Source of the DNA: Auriscalpium vulgare
Lineage: Eukaryota > Basidiomycota > Agaricomycetes > Russulales > Auriscalpiaceae
Assembly (NCBI GenBank): GCA_019915015.1
Contig: JAHBBC010000058.1
Location: 1 to 64,000 of the forward strand
Reading direction: 5' to 3'
Length of the DNA stretch: 64,000 bases
Within the stretch, counting starts at the first letter, position 1. Each line of letters begins with the position of its first letter. Shown piece after piece: positions 33,158 to 44,686 of the stretch. The translations under genes and the position numbers were made by a program. The notes under the pieces were generated by a model that made no database searches, was not told the origin of the DNA, and saw nothing but the letters and a program-made list of their open reading frames with translations.

Positions 33158-34208
33158 CTATTCCCAGAATACTATATGATCGTCGAACATCGGAATGTTT
33201 ACGGTCAATTCTTGACTAACGTCGGCCGCCGAGCCTAATAGGGATACCAATAACACTTTCCCAGCGTTATCTCGAGCATGCAAGCGATTTTGTGTTTCGT
33301 GACCACATATCCGACACAAGCGTCCCCGGCCCGAAGTTTGATCAATCATGTAGCTCGCTGTCGAATCACAATCCATTGCATGCCATAGAGGTGTGGCCAT
33401 CTCATTATCTACAGTGAGTTCATTACATATCACGCAATATTCTTGCCGGCGAACAGGGCCAGTATTTAATATCGTCGTTGAAAGTTGGTACAGGTCTGTA
33501 CCGTCTTCACGACTTACATCAGGATAGACGTCGGTTACCTTTCTGCGTAAATAGTCTCTAGCGGCTTCCGGTGTTAAGCTGTTATTGCTCCACAGGGTGT
33601 GCATATATAATGTATACGCATTAAGATTCTTCATAGTAGACATCCAATAACCATTATTGAGTTTGAAGATAGAGTACAAAGTAGTCAATAAACTGTCGTA
33701 GGCACAACTGAGGCTGACGGCATCCCAAATTAAACCGAATCGACACTATCATCGTGTTGTACATTGACTTCCGTGCGCGAACGCTTTGCAGGAGGCTCGT
33801 GCATGATAAATATAGATTTACTTCCTTGAGCAGGATTTAACTTGGAGGCAGAGGTAGAGAGTTTTGAATTATTCTTTTTCCGACCATCAATGATTTCCCA
33901 TGCAACAGGGGGGATTACAGTGACTTTCTTAAACGGTTTAGATTTGGACCAAGCAATGGAGGAATGAATTCCCGTGGAACAAATGTCTCCCCTTGGAGAT
34001 CCTGATATTGCCTGATAAGAGCCGAACGGTAGGTCGCGTTTAGTGTAGGACTTAACTCGCCCTCGTATTGCATTTCAGTGATATGATTTAAAATCTCTAA
34101 CTCACGAAGTTCTTGTCTAAGCCATCCTGATATACCTGCCTGTATTTTTTGTGCATGAAATCCTCTCAGATCAGAGTATCCGACAAAGAAGAAGATCGCG
34201 ATAGACAA
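33158..34208 (-). pseudogene. Helitron C-terminal part: conserved tail plus USP-like Cys-rich module
   Basis: The first part (34208 to about 33915) reads 'ISGWLRQELRELEILNHITE' and 'ALIRQYQDLQGETFVPREF', which is the usual tail of fungal Helitron helicases. It continues through a basic linker into 'IWDAVSLSCAYDSLLTTLYS' (about 33735-33676), which resembles the Cys-box of ubiquitin-specific proteases (C19). Then come 'LTPEAARDYLRRKVTDVYPD', two CxxC pairs (EYCVICNEL; GRLCRICGHE) as in a zinc ribbon inserted in USP domains, and a stop at 33158. A stop codon and a frame change (near 33700-33750) separate parts. A deubiquitinase-like role is family inference and catalytic activity is doubtful in this copy. 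Confidence 0.6.
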
Positions 34209-34448
34209 GTGTAGATTGATTGGTGGTTTCTACAATGTTGTAAATCCACGACATTGACTGGTCGCGTTCGGCCTTGAGCTTGAAAGTCCGTCATAGAAAA
34301 ATTAGAAACTGTTCGCGAGATATTTGCATGTCGCGATCACTGCGTGTAGCACAACGGACGGATGTGACTTGTTTCGATAAAGGAATAGTATTTAAAGGTA
34401 AGTTAGGGATTTTTATTGGCGTTGGTGGATGCGTCAATTTCAAGAAAA

Positions 34449-35700
34449 CTACCTCGAGAGCTTGATGATTTTTATCCAATGGATAAGACTTCCATCCGTA
34501 ACGGTTGCTTCGGCTCCATTAGTGACGGAGAGTTCAGTCGCTTCGTTCTTTTTGATCATGACTGGTAAACCTATACATAATGACAGTTTTCCTGGAATGT
34601 GATCCGTAGATGCAGGTCGCAGTTGCCATAATTCGTTCTGATGCTCTTTCACAATATTATCCGATGATCGCAACGGATCTACTAAAGTACGTTTACCGCG
34701 CTTACCAGTGGCTTTCTTTTCTTTAGTCGTCCACTTATCCTTTGAATAAAAGTCTTGTAGTTCTTGATTAGTTTCTCGAGCAAAGCGTTTAACCCCCACG
34801 GCGTTAATGGCATCTCGCTGGACATTAAACGCGGTTATAACCGATATATTGCGAAACTTTGGGTCGGAATGTTTAGGTTGATGAGCAGCAGGACCCGCAA
34901 CTCGAGTCATCAGTAAGGCAACATCCTCGTCGGTACATGCAGCATACCGCATATTCTCTAGTGCTGTTCTGAAAGCGAGATCCTCGTCAGACTGTATATT
35001 TTGTCTCATATTCTGCTTCAAAATAACCACCACCGTGAACTGATGCCAGAGTGCTTTTCCTAAAACACATTGTTGGGTAATATGGCTGTTAGTCGTATGT
35101 ATAATACTTTGTGCTTGAGGTGCATACAACGAAGGATGTCTTCCTGGGGGTGGGAGCTGCGCAAAATCTCCGGCAAAACCATGTTGATACCACCGAAGGG
35201 GTCGCCGGGCATACGCATGGCATTGCTCATTTGGGCCGAAATGGTATAAAGATTATGACAGTCGACCATGGAAATTTCGTCCAAGAAGATATATTTCACG
35301 TGTTTGATGCGATCATATATTTCACCCATTGTCGTGATATTTTGCTGGGTGGTAAAGCCATTGATGCCGAGAACTGAATGATAAGTTGAGCCAGATATAA
35401 GGGCAGCAGCAGCACCAGTTGGTGCTAGAGTTAGAAATTTATGTGATTCATTTCTTTGGGCAAACCATTCCATCAAGGCTTTTATAACCTGTGACTTTCC
35501 TGTGCCAGCCATTCCACCCAGATAAAATTTTAATTGACTAGCTTCTGGATCCAGAGAATGTTTAGTGATTATACGGAAGGCACGTCTCTGATCGGAATAT
35601 AACGTAAAGTCTCTCTCGATTTTATCCATCAACCGTCTTTCTTTCTTGGTCCCTATAATATATCTTTTATCCAGGTACTTTTTATCAACATTTGAACGAC
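34449..35700 (-). pseudogene. Helitron PIF1-like helicase domain, frameshifted
   Basis: The first frame has 'LYSDQRRAFRIITKHS', Walker A 'YLGGMAGTGKSQVIKAL' (about 35530-35480) and Walker B 'KYIFLDEISMVDC' (about 35292-35254). One base is missing in a T run near 35181. The next frame then continues 'AGDFAQLPPPGRHPSLYAPQ' and 'HQFTVVVILKQNMRQ'. The C-terminal motifs ('GLPVMIKKNEATELSVTNGA') are near 34560-34510. This is a superfamily 1B 5'-3' helicase used to unwind DNA during rolling-circle transposition (family knowledge). Confidence 0.8.
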
Positions 35701-36710
35701 GTTAGTATTGTAGTGTGGATATTCCCCGCGTCTCAAGTCTTTATTTAAATGAGCAGTTTCTTTCTGACGGTTATCAAGGACCTTTTGTTTTTCTTTATTT
35801 AATATGCCCTTCCACTCGTTGGGAGCGTGCGCGCCGCCGGATTCAAAGGGTACATTGAAGGATGCACTTGTTTGAGCTGTTGCCCAACCATTATTCTGTA
35901 GTAAACTTTCCATTTGCTGATATTGTATCAGCTTGCGCTCTTCCCTCTTGCCAATTTCTTCCCAGTAGCTCTTAATGACTTCTTTAAAACCGACCTCATC
36001 GATTTCGGCGGCGCCTATCGGCTCGTCTTCATCGCCACTGTCATTGAATGCAAATTTATTATTTTCGTTGTTCATGTTATGTTTACCTTCTCTTCGTTGC
36101 GCGGCGTAGTCATCATGGGCATCTCTGCACTCATGCCTGATTTGGAAATGATTCATAATATCTTTTTCCCGGTTTGAAAATTGATGGTTATTAAACGCAT
36201 CCTCCCATGTTTGGTCGGTAGATTTGAGATCTTCTGGGTTTCGCCAAATTTTAAACAAAGTCAACATCGTCATGCAATACATCTCCCTGTTTCCCTTATC
36301 CCTTCTTGGTAAAGACCTACCTACGAAATTGGGAATTATATTTTGCTCCTCAGACACAATGCTAACTTCTTGTGTTGAATATTGAGGATGTTCATCCGTG
36401 AAACGATAGAATTCTTTTCGATGACGTCGCTTACGTTTTTGAGGACGCTTCCGTACTGGTTCATAATCGCTATCGGAACCATTGTCACTGGACTCCGACG
36501 TCGTGTTATCAGAGTCAGCGGGTTCGGCGTCGTCAACAATGAAAGGAGGCAGTTCGTATGAATCGTTATTATCAGGGTGCTTCTCATTATTATTTTTTCG
36601 GCTCTGTGGAATTCGACGCTTCTCGTATTTTCTACACACTCATAAACATTCATATTTGACAGCAGGATAGGACGGTACATGTAATCCATGGCTGTAGTAT
36701 GAGGCACTAT
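35653..36710 (-). pseudogene. Helitron inter-domain region
   Basis: Reads 'AMDYMYRPILLSNMNVYECV' in one frame, then after a frame change 'RKYEKRRIPQSRKNNNEKHP', a very acidic/Ser segment (TTSESSDNGSDSDYEPV), the basic run 'RKRPQKRKRRHRKE' and 'NFVGRSLPRRDKGNREMYCM'. These segments usually lie between Rep and helicase in fungal Helitrons. Another frame change near 35697 joins it to the helicase part. Confidence 0.7.
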
Positions 36711-36727
36711 TCTTCCTTCTACATTCT

Positions 36728-38825
36728 TTAAGACGACTTTATCTTTTTCGCCTTCGTCGTGTAGATTCCAAATATTCGAACAGGTACCGTATAATTTTGC
36801 CAGTATACACGACGAAATTCTTCATTAGTGACATGACCGCGATATCCCAAGTTGAACATTGACGCCATTGGACTGCCGATTTCCATTTTTACCGTCATCA
36901 GGTTCACCATTTTAACAAGTATTCGCCGGGCGCTGCTGATATTATCGTCATCACCAGATATAAATTCAGTCGTTTTAGTTAATATTGTTTGCACAGCATC
37001 CATCATGGTGTGAGTATTCAAGCCTGTTTTTGTTATGTATTCAGTCACATATTGCACAATGGCTTTTATTGCCGTTCCAGAGAGCATGCATGCGACATCT
37101 GTATTGCAACGCATGAGAAAGGTCAATACATAATTGAACGTGTTCATCCACGACTCACCCTTTTTCATGTCGATGCTTCCCGTATCAGAATTTATCATCG
37201 TGTTTTCAAAAGAATCTCTGGGAAAACGGGACTTGCAAGATTCATATCGCTTATCGTAACAACCAGCATGGTGATTATGGACGTTGGATCGGTATAAGAT
37301 GTCATCCACAACGTCGTTGTACTTTAATTTCCATAACACCCATTCATCACATGCACTGCAGTCCGCAGCTTTCTCTTCGTGTACATTGCAGAGTGGAGGC
37401 GGCATAGATGGCAGGGTAAGAGTTGGCCTCAGGTACTCAGGGTTTTCTTTCTTCTTCTTTAACGTGTGCTTGTATATCATCGAATGTCCCTGTTATGAAA
37501 TCACCTGCATGAGCACTTTCCAAATATTCAATTAACTCACGTTGAAAATTCGACGATGGATCTAACATTCTGTTACGTATCTCCTGAGGTGGTAAGCTGT
37601 TAACAATCCAGAGAATGAGGTGCATGTGTAGAGTAAGACGTCCTTGTTGCTCGACAGTTCCATAATATGATCTAGTTGTGCCCCATAAGCCTTGGTGATC
37701 TGTACCATATCCCAAAACATGTCTTACGAATAAGTCTACCATGTGCATAAAGAATTTAGCACAAGCAACTGAATTATTTGCGATTGCGCGTATTCTATTA
37801 TCGCGTGTCTCATGTATAGGATAATAGGTCTTGTTATCTCCAGCAAAATAAATCGCAACAGGATGATTGACATCTGCGGGAGCGAAAGTTATATACCAAA
37901 ACGGTGCCCCCACATAGTTTGTTATTGCCCAGATCTCGCTACGGTCAGACTTTCTCTGAGTTCGAGAACCAGGTACGTGCGCACCAACGTGATCCATGTC
38001 ATCTAAAATTTGAAAACACAACTGTTCTTCTGGTGTTTTATCAGTGATAGTTTCATTATCCGCCAAACGCCGAATAATATCAGAGAGAACATTTCGATCC
38101 ACCCTGCGTAGTCTGTCTGCAATACGCGGGTAGTTTTCTCGCGCCGCCATGATGAAACCCCCAGTTGAGCTACTTTTGATTTGCTTGTGATGAAAACATA
38201 GCAAGGAGAACATAGGATCTGTTTGAAATCTCTTATCATGATATAAAAGTAAAGACTTGACACGAGCAGCTTCAGGGACAGGTTTAAAACCATTGTGATT
38301 GCCAAAACCACCTAAACCGTATGGAAACAGCCATGGAAATATTTGTGGATACAACTGTGGATTTTGATACAGGGACAAAGGTTCGTCTTCGTGGCCAATT
38401 CCCAAGGCACTTCCACCTTTATTTAGATGATCAAGCGCGATGGCTCGTAATTGTTGTGTTGTTTTGTTTGGTATTTCCGACCCCGTTAAAGCATGTACAA
38501 TAAAAGGGCTTTCACCGTATAGCACAGAGGGATCTTCTTCTGCGTGAACAGCGGTCTGTTCTGCATAGCGTTCTTCCTGGGACAAGCGATATTCCGTAAC
38601 AACGGGAACACCTTCAATGTCGTAAGTCATCAGATTCTCCATAGATATATCAACATCTTCATAATCGATATGATTAAATTTCAACCAATTTAAGGCATCC
38701 AATACCTTTTTCCGTCGCACCAATAAAGGGGTACGCCTATATTCAACGTTGGTTGGCTTTGTAGGTCCGATATATACGAAACCAATGACGTCTTCCATTT
38801 CGGCGCGGGGGAGGCAGTGCCGCAT
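36728..38825 (-). pseudogene. Helitron Rep (HUH endonuclease) domain, frameshifted
   Basis: The main frame (38825-37437) begins within 'GPTKPTNVEYRRTPLLVRRK' and 'ALNWLKFNHIDYEDVDISME' and includes 'NPQLYPQIFPWLFPYGLGGF'. The HUH motif is in 'GRLTLHMHLILWIVNSLP' (about 37640-37585). After a shift near the TTCTTC repeat at 37450, the second frame has 'AIVQYVTEYITKTGL' (two Tyr four residues apart, the catalytic pair of Y2 Rep proteins) and 'MASMFNLGYRGHVTNEEFRR'. Its job is nicking and joining at Helitron ends. Confidence 0.85.
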
Positions 38826-39548
38826 ATATTTTTGGTACAGGCGTTGAGAAAAACACAGCGTTTGCAGACATTTTATGTAGACCCGAATTCTTTACTCTCA
38901 CTATGCAACGGTTATGACACACGCGGGAAATCAACATCTTCTCAGCCCAGGAAAGCTCTTTCAAAACAGGAGGAACTGCTCCTATCCAATTACCATTAGC
39001 AAGGGCTTGCAGAGGGATTTTATTCTTTTTCAATTCTTTGAAGCACCCCTCACATGTAATGGCTATTTCGTACTAAAATGCCTTCGGGTCAGCTTCTATA
39101 TTGTCTGTAGAGGTAAGACGTTCCTTTCTAGTTACATATGTACTAGGTGAATATAATATGTCCATTTCTACGGGACGTTTGTTCAAGTCAACCATATCTT
39201 TCTTGAGATACAGGCACCCGCATACTTTACAACTTTGCTCAATAATACGATCTGCCGACAAATCATTGCAGAAATCGGTTATTATACGATGCATCAGTCT
39301 ATCGGACATGGGTCGAGGGGAAACCTAGTTTGTTCAAAATTCTCTTTTTCTTTCTCACTATGTCGTTGACCAGTTCGTCTATCCGTGTCCGACACAATGT
39401 TGTGTATACGAAATCGAGAGACGTGAGTATCACAAGCAGTACACTGTTCATGATTCGACAGTCGTTCGCGGATGATGTCTACTTTAATGTTATGATCGGC
39501 AGGAATTTTATGAATGACACATAACTCCAGAAGGACAGATTTGTGCAA
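38743..39548 (-). pseudogene. Helitron Cys-rich N-terminal region
   Basis: Two frames read 'HEQCTACDTHVSRFRIHN' and, after a shift near 39300, 'ADRIIEQSCKVCGCLYLKKD' and 'GNWIGAVPPVLKELSWAEKM', ending in a proline run where a C-homopolymer (near 38808) breaks the frame into the Rep part. The paired cysteines suggest zinc-binding knuckles, common in this position. Confidence 0.65.
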
Positions 39549-39879
39549 AGTTTGAAGATGATGAAGGGTATCTTAGCATATAGGTAGTTTGGGTTATTAT
39601 ATACTGATTTATTGAATGCTATTTGACCAGCAAACTCATACGAACAAAAGCGACTGGGCACTGATGTGTTAGGTATAATAAATTCGCTAAGTGAATCGAA
39701 TGACCAAACAAACAACTGAGTGCGCCCGCCTCCTCGAATGGCAACATCTTTTGGTAGGTTGTATTATTGTAAGGAATATGTAGTACATGGAGCTCACGAA
39801 GACCACGAACAAAAATAACGTTGATCTAATATTGTTTTCATACGACATCGCCGCAATTGTTTTTACGTTGAGCTCATTT

Positions 39880-40085
39880 AAGAAAGTAGCGCATTGTTTG
39901 ATTTCACTTTGTCCAATTGCACATTGGCTGATTGCATATTGGTTGATGGCACATTGGCTGATTGCACTTTGGCTGATTGCACTTTGGCAGGTTGCACTTT
40001 GGCAGGTTGCACTTTGGCAAATTACGCTTTGGCAGATTGCACTTTGGCAAATTGCACTTGGGCAGATTGTAACTTCTGATATGAG
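39880..40085. repeat. 15-nt minisatellite, about 13 copies
   Basis: The unit TTGCACTTTGGCAGA (with variants) repeats without length change. Because 15 is a multiple of three, several frames stay open: plus-strand LADCTLAGCTLAGC and ALWQVALWQ, minus-strand CQSAICQSA. It lies just beyond the 5' coding end of the Helitron. Confidence 0.85.
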
Positions 40086-40099
40086 AGGCATGGTTGAGT

Positions 40100-41135
40100 G
40101 AAAGCCTGATACGCCAACCTGCAGATGTTTTATAACCAGTTGCCGTGGGAAAAATTACATAATGCGATATGGGATGTTCCGGCAGGGATCTTTTCCAGTA
40201 GGCGATACGGTATTCAACAGTCATTCTCAGGCTAGCCTGTAGTCTGTATGGGTAGATTCGGTTCTTTGTTATGGGCCTCGTTATATAATAACATGTAAAA
40301 CAATCCATACCCACAGGGAGTAGTAAGGGACTAATAGATACGGTTGTCATTATATATCTGTAATCCAAGCATATTCAAATGCGTAAGTTGTAATGACGCC
40401 GTAGCATACACTGACCGACATGTGATCTAAACTGTGTTCGGGATCCGAGGGTGATCATTAAACAAATTCATGCGCGAAGGTAAAGAACACACGGAGAGCA
40501 TTCAATAAGGGTATACAAGTAATGTTTTATACTTACACGATGATCACCACATTTCTTATTCGGGGAGGCGCCAGGTGAACATTTATCATTCAGAATGATT
40601 TGCACAAATGTATAATATTCAAGCCTCGCAAACGAATTGTTTAATGTCATAGGTATTAAGATTGTCAGGGCGGTTACAATGTATCGTGACATCAATAAAC
40701 GAGCGAGGTAAAAATCCGGACGAATTGAACAGAGCAAGGTGAACGATTCTGAAGGACTCGGGTTTTAAAAGGAAGATATATAAACCATCATTTATTGCTT
40801 TATATTTGACTGTTCTCGTCCGAGCGTCTCCAATCGGACAAAGAATCGAGTGGAACTGAAAAGATTCAGATCTTTATTTTAATATGTCATACGAAAGAAT
40901 GCAGTCACAGGAGATTATTTAATTGAACAAAGGATCGAGTGGATGTGAAGATATTAAGTTTCTGTTTGGTTTTTTATTCGAAGGAACAATAAATGGGAAG
41001 CTAATCCTTATACTAATTTATTCATCTTTTTAGGCAAAGTAAAGCGAATACCGCCATAGGTCGTTAAAGGTACAGAAAATTGAACGATACTGACGAGGCA
41101 AGTTAAAACATCGCAGAAATGTTGTGTAATATGAA
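40100..41135. other. AT-rich stretch with no supported gene
   Basis: Short ORFs only. A minus-strand ORF at 40737-40468 has no recognisable feature or clear splice partner. Confidence 0.4.
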
Positions 41136-41832
41136 TCACGTAGGTTTCACGAGTATATATACGGCTTGAATGTTGAAGGAGATCTTGTCCTCCTTATATT
41201 TGTTCGCGGTGTGTACAATTCCGACCAGGGAGTTAGGAGGAATCTCCTCATTTCGCACCTCCTTGCCTATAAGTTTCCGTCTTCGAAAAACGCTGAGGAA
41301 AAAGTCTTCATTGACGTCACTTTCGTTTATCCCGTCGTGTTCGTCTTGAAAGATCGACGATATATCCCAAACAGTCACTGTAGAATATAAGTGTACGCCG
41401 AGTATTAGCCAGACAAGTTCACGCACCCATCTGATTGTGTTGCAAAGGAGCACGAGGAAGATCATCGAACTTTTCAATAGGACGACTCGAGCGCGGAGTC
41501 GTGTCTATACCAGGACTGGTAGTTGTTGTCCACTGATCGTTGCTTTGCGGCCCCTCCTTCCCTGTTATTATATAAACCTTAACCCTTTGTTAATATAACA
41601 TGTGAACCCTTACCCGTTTGGACCCCTGTCGCGTTGAAAACTGCACAGAGTTCCCAAACGTATACAGAAACTGTTCTCTGGGAAATTTGAGAACTTGTCC
41701 ATAGAACGCCAATCCCCGTTGCCACTCGGTAAAATAGGATACATGGACAATTGACGGAATTGCTTCTGATTTGTTTCCACGTGGTTGATTAAATTGCCTC
41801 GCGAACGTAACCGAATTTGATGAGGAGTTCAA
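41136..41832 (-). CDS. Possible spliced hypothetical gene
   Basis: Three minus-strand segments look like exons: 'QRGLAFYGQVLKFPREQFLY' up to a GTAAGG donor near 41615, 'PGIDTTPRSSRPIEKFDDLP' up to GTGCGT near 41430, and 'VTVWDISSIFQDEHDGINES' through 'NEEIPPNSLVGIVHTANKYK' to a stop at 41136. The last segment somewhat resembles the 'RPGHVVEIQCTF' part of the gene at 44687, so it may be a diverged relative. The start is not fixed and may overlap the end of the gene to its right. Confidence 0.35.
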
Positions 41833-44478
41833 CGCGTTGACCGCGGCCTACCGTTGGCTGGAAGGACCTGCCTTGGCTGGCAATGTTAAAAGGGCGGGAT
41901 TGGCTCTGGCGGGATTGACCAAAATATCGGGTTTTCCTCGAAAGTGACAGCTTTAACACTCGCCTGCGTGATGTTATATATTGAACCAAATGAAATGCTG
42001 CGTAAAGACTTACTGCATATTCACGTAACCGTAGTTCCCACTGTTAAGCAGCCGTCCCAAGTCTCCGGTCTTAATATTGCGTCGGCATCAAAATTCCTGC
42101 GATCATTCAACGAAGAGAAAGATGTGTGCCCATTATTATACATACAGTAGAGAGGCAAATTGCCATAAGTGTTAGCAAGATAGCTACACATGGGGTGTGA
42201 CCGTGCCATAACCTCACATGCGGCAGGCGCCCTAGAACATATAATTGAGAATAAGCACGTCGGGACATGGCGATGAAGAACAACTCACTCGGGGTGATAA
42301 CACTATCTATGTCCGTTAATATCTTCGATCCGGATGATCCGAAAGAGAATGCGTTCTTAATTCAATTCTATAAATAAAGTATTAAGCGAATAATAACATA
42401 ATCACGATACTAACTCACTGTTCGTCAGTGAGTCGACATTTACAGGAACCTTCTTCTGATAAGAATCCAAAGTGCTTTTATTGATGGTTAATATTCACAA
42501 AGGAAATGAAAACAAAGTAATTGTCGCACTTTGTCTGCTCTACCCTGTAGAAACATATTAACGACAGTGTAAGTGAACAACGCGATCACGTACTTCACGA
42601 CCGAACGGTCAACGCCCTTACCCTTGTGCCGACTTTCTGTGAAAAATGAGATAAAAAACACTAATATATAAAACTTATATACTTACGAAGAAGCAGGAGC
42701 CGTGTCGGGATGCATTCCCGGGCTATGACAGAATTAGTATATCATAAAAAAAAGAATCACATAAACAATAGTTTACTGACGATGGTAACGATTTGCTCGG
42801 CTACAAAATTCGGAGCCGAAAGCTTATCTTGCCCGTCCTCGAGGGGACTATGCATCGGAGACAACGAGCGAGGCCTCTTAGATGAGGAAGCTTTTGGAGA
42901 ATATGATTGCTGCCTCCGGGATTCAGAAGTTTCGGCGAAAGCGAACGATTACGGTCATTGCTGGAGTAACTACACAGTTCCATCAACGTTGTTACAAGAA
43001 TGTATATAATAATAACGTCACCTTGAATGTCTTTCATGACGACGGCGTTTGTGCGATTCTTTCTTTCCGCGGTGACTTCTGTTGCATATATTAAAAATAA
43101 ACCATCAAGGACCTAGTATATTTAATTACTTGCGACCCGTTCTCTTTTCCTTGCGTCTTCAAATATTGTTAGCAAATACCCGGCATCGTCATTATCAATC
43201 ATTACCTTCTGGAGTGCGAACTTTCGGATCGCGCACTTGAACTGGACCGCGAACGCGTTGAAGACAAAGACGTAGACGGCGACCTCCTATGTGAACCAGT
43301 CAATTAAAAAATAGGATGCACAGGGGTACAAGATGCATACTTTCGGCGGCGAGAGCGATGCTTTTTGTCGCGATCTTTAGCATCTATACGAGATCTAACC
43401 CGCGAACCATGAGTAGAATGAATACTTATATATAGTGGAAGATACTTTTTTGAACGCGACCGGGAACGGCTGCTATGCCCCATGTATTAAGTTTGAACTT
43501 GGACGCGACTCTATCGTCTACCCACCTTTTAGAACGCGATCGTGAACGGCTCCTTTATATTAATGAGTTGAATTCAAACTTATATAGCCAGACACACCTT
43601 TTATAACGCGATCGCGAACGGTCTCTTTTTCGTTTGACCTGTTCCTTGCGTTTATCCTTCGAGCTAATTTATATATGAGTGAGCAAAGGTATGTCATATA
43701 TAGATATGTTACGTGTCATACCCAATAGAATCCGATCGAGAGCGGGTTCTTTGTTTTTCAATGAGCCGTGTTCATATTTAATTCCAAGTCAGACGCACCT
43801 TCTATTACGCGATCGAGAACGGCCTCGTTTTCTGATTTGTCGATCCAGGTGTCTTTCCCTCAACCTAATTTGCGTATCAGCCAAGGTATGTGACCTACGA
43901 ATACTTTACCTCTCAGGCTCAACGGCATTCTCCTCCATCCTTTTATCCGATCTACCGCGATCATTCGGAGGATCGGGGGTTTCGTATTTCTTAAATATTC
44001 TATGGTAGATAATCAGTTTAAATATAAATCGAAATCAAATGATCCGTGCTTTTCGACTTCATTGGATTCACGTTTGCTGCCATGAAATAGTAAACAAATG
44101 AATATCCAGAATGCAAAGGCCACGGTACCTTTTGTTTCCCACGCTTTGAACATTATCGCTAAGAACAATAAGCATTGTTAAATGATGTAGCAACAAACAT
44201 ACATACTTGTTAACAGTCGCGGTGGTACGCTTTCTAAAATGTTTTTTTTAACAATCGGTTTCAAGGAATAAGAAACAAACTCCTACTTCTTTTTCTTCTT
44301 TCGCTTATCCTCATCCCTGACGGAACATAAAAGGCAGGAAAGGTACGCAGATGAAATACTCACGTCGAGTCTTCGGTAAGTTCGATGACTTCCTTCTGCT
44401 GTCTAAGGGATGACATAGTGAAAACGATAAAACTTGTATACAGCAAGACACTTACTGTGATTTCTGTCGCGTCATCAT
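41789..44478 (-). CDS. RS-repeat microexon gene (copy D region)
   Basis: The likely start is ATG ATG at 44478 (MMTRQKS, then QQKEVIELTED after an intron; VIELT looks like a SUMO-interacting motif). Next come a basic microexon (DEDKRKKKKK near 44300) and 'YETPDPPNDRGRSDKRMEEN' (about 44000-43940). A series of small exons follows, each with Arg-Ser dipeptides: GRSRSRNRR (about 43815), DRSRSRYKR (about 43610), SRSRSRSKR (about 43540), SRSRSRSKK (about 43460), RSRIDAKDRDKKHRSRRRK (about 43400-43345). Then 'RSPSTSLSSTRSRSSSSARS' (about 43290-43230) and 'SYSPKASSSKRPRSLSPM' (about 42900). Candidate last exons read 'DADAILRPETWDGCLTVGTT' and end at a stop at 41789. The repeated exon cores share the bases CGATCGCG. 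An SR-like nuclear protein is my inference; the end is uncertain. Confidence 0.45.
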
Positions 44479-44601
44479 CGTGGTGAGAGTGAGAGGAAAT
44501 GGATACCCGTCGTTGCAGGCATCTTCTTCCAAGTATATAAGGAGTCTAAGTTCAAACCCCGCTATGTGACCGGAAAAGGAAAGGCTGGGAGTAACGAGAC
44601 C

Positions 44602-44640
44602 ATTGGTAGCGTAAGGTTAGAACGCCGCGATATAAAAGCA
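44602..44640 (+). promoter_or_regulatory. Core promoter: ATTGG and TATAAAAG
   Basis: TATAAAAG at 44631-44638 lies about 50 bp before the ATG at 44687, and an inverted CCAAT (ATTGG) is at about 44602. The region sits between two divergent start codons (44478 and 44687). Confidence 0.5.
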
Positions 44641-44686
44641 GTTCAATGAACACCTCCAATCTTCTCCTCCTATCTCGACTACAATC

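Larger units (their letters stand above)
33158..39548 (-). mobile_element. Decayed Helitron (Rep-helicase type)
   Basis: The minus strand holds, in order, a Cys-rich N-terminus, a helitron-like N-terminal domain, an HUH Rep nuclease with the two-Tyr motif, a PIF1-type helicase and a USP-like C-terminal module. Reading frame changes occur near 39300, 38808, 37450, 36740, 36640, 35697, 35181 and again at 34450-34210, so the element is not intact unless many bases are misread. It interrupts the TGGTGG gene cluster. The exact ends (5' TC, 3' CTRR with a hairpin) could not be fixed; coordinates are those of the coding remains. Confidence 0.85.

Noticed and set aside
33000..33160. Helitron 3' end hairpin with CTRR
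   Set aside because: Repeated GATGCCGACC segments are direct, not inverted, and no CTRR-T junction could be picked with confidence.
39687..40091. Minus-strand Cys-rich ORF with CQSA repeats as a toxin-like peptide
   Set aside because: It is the reverse reading of a 15-nt minisatellite; no signal peptide or conserved spacing of disulfide cysteines beyond the repeat itself.
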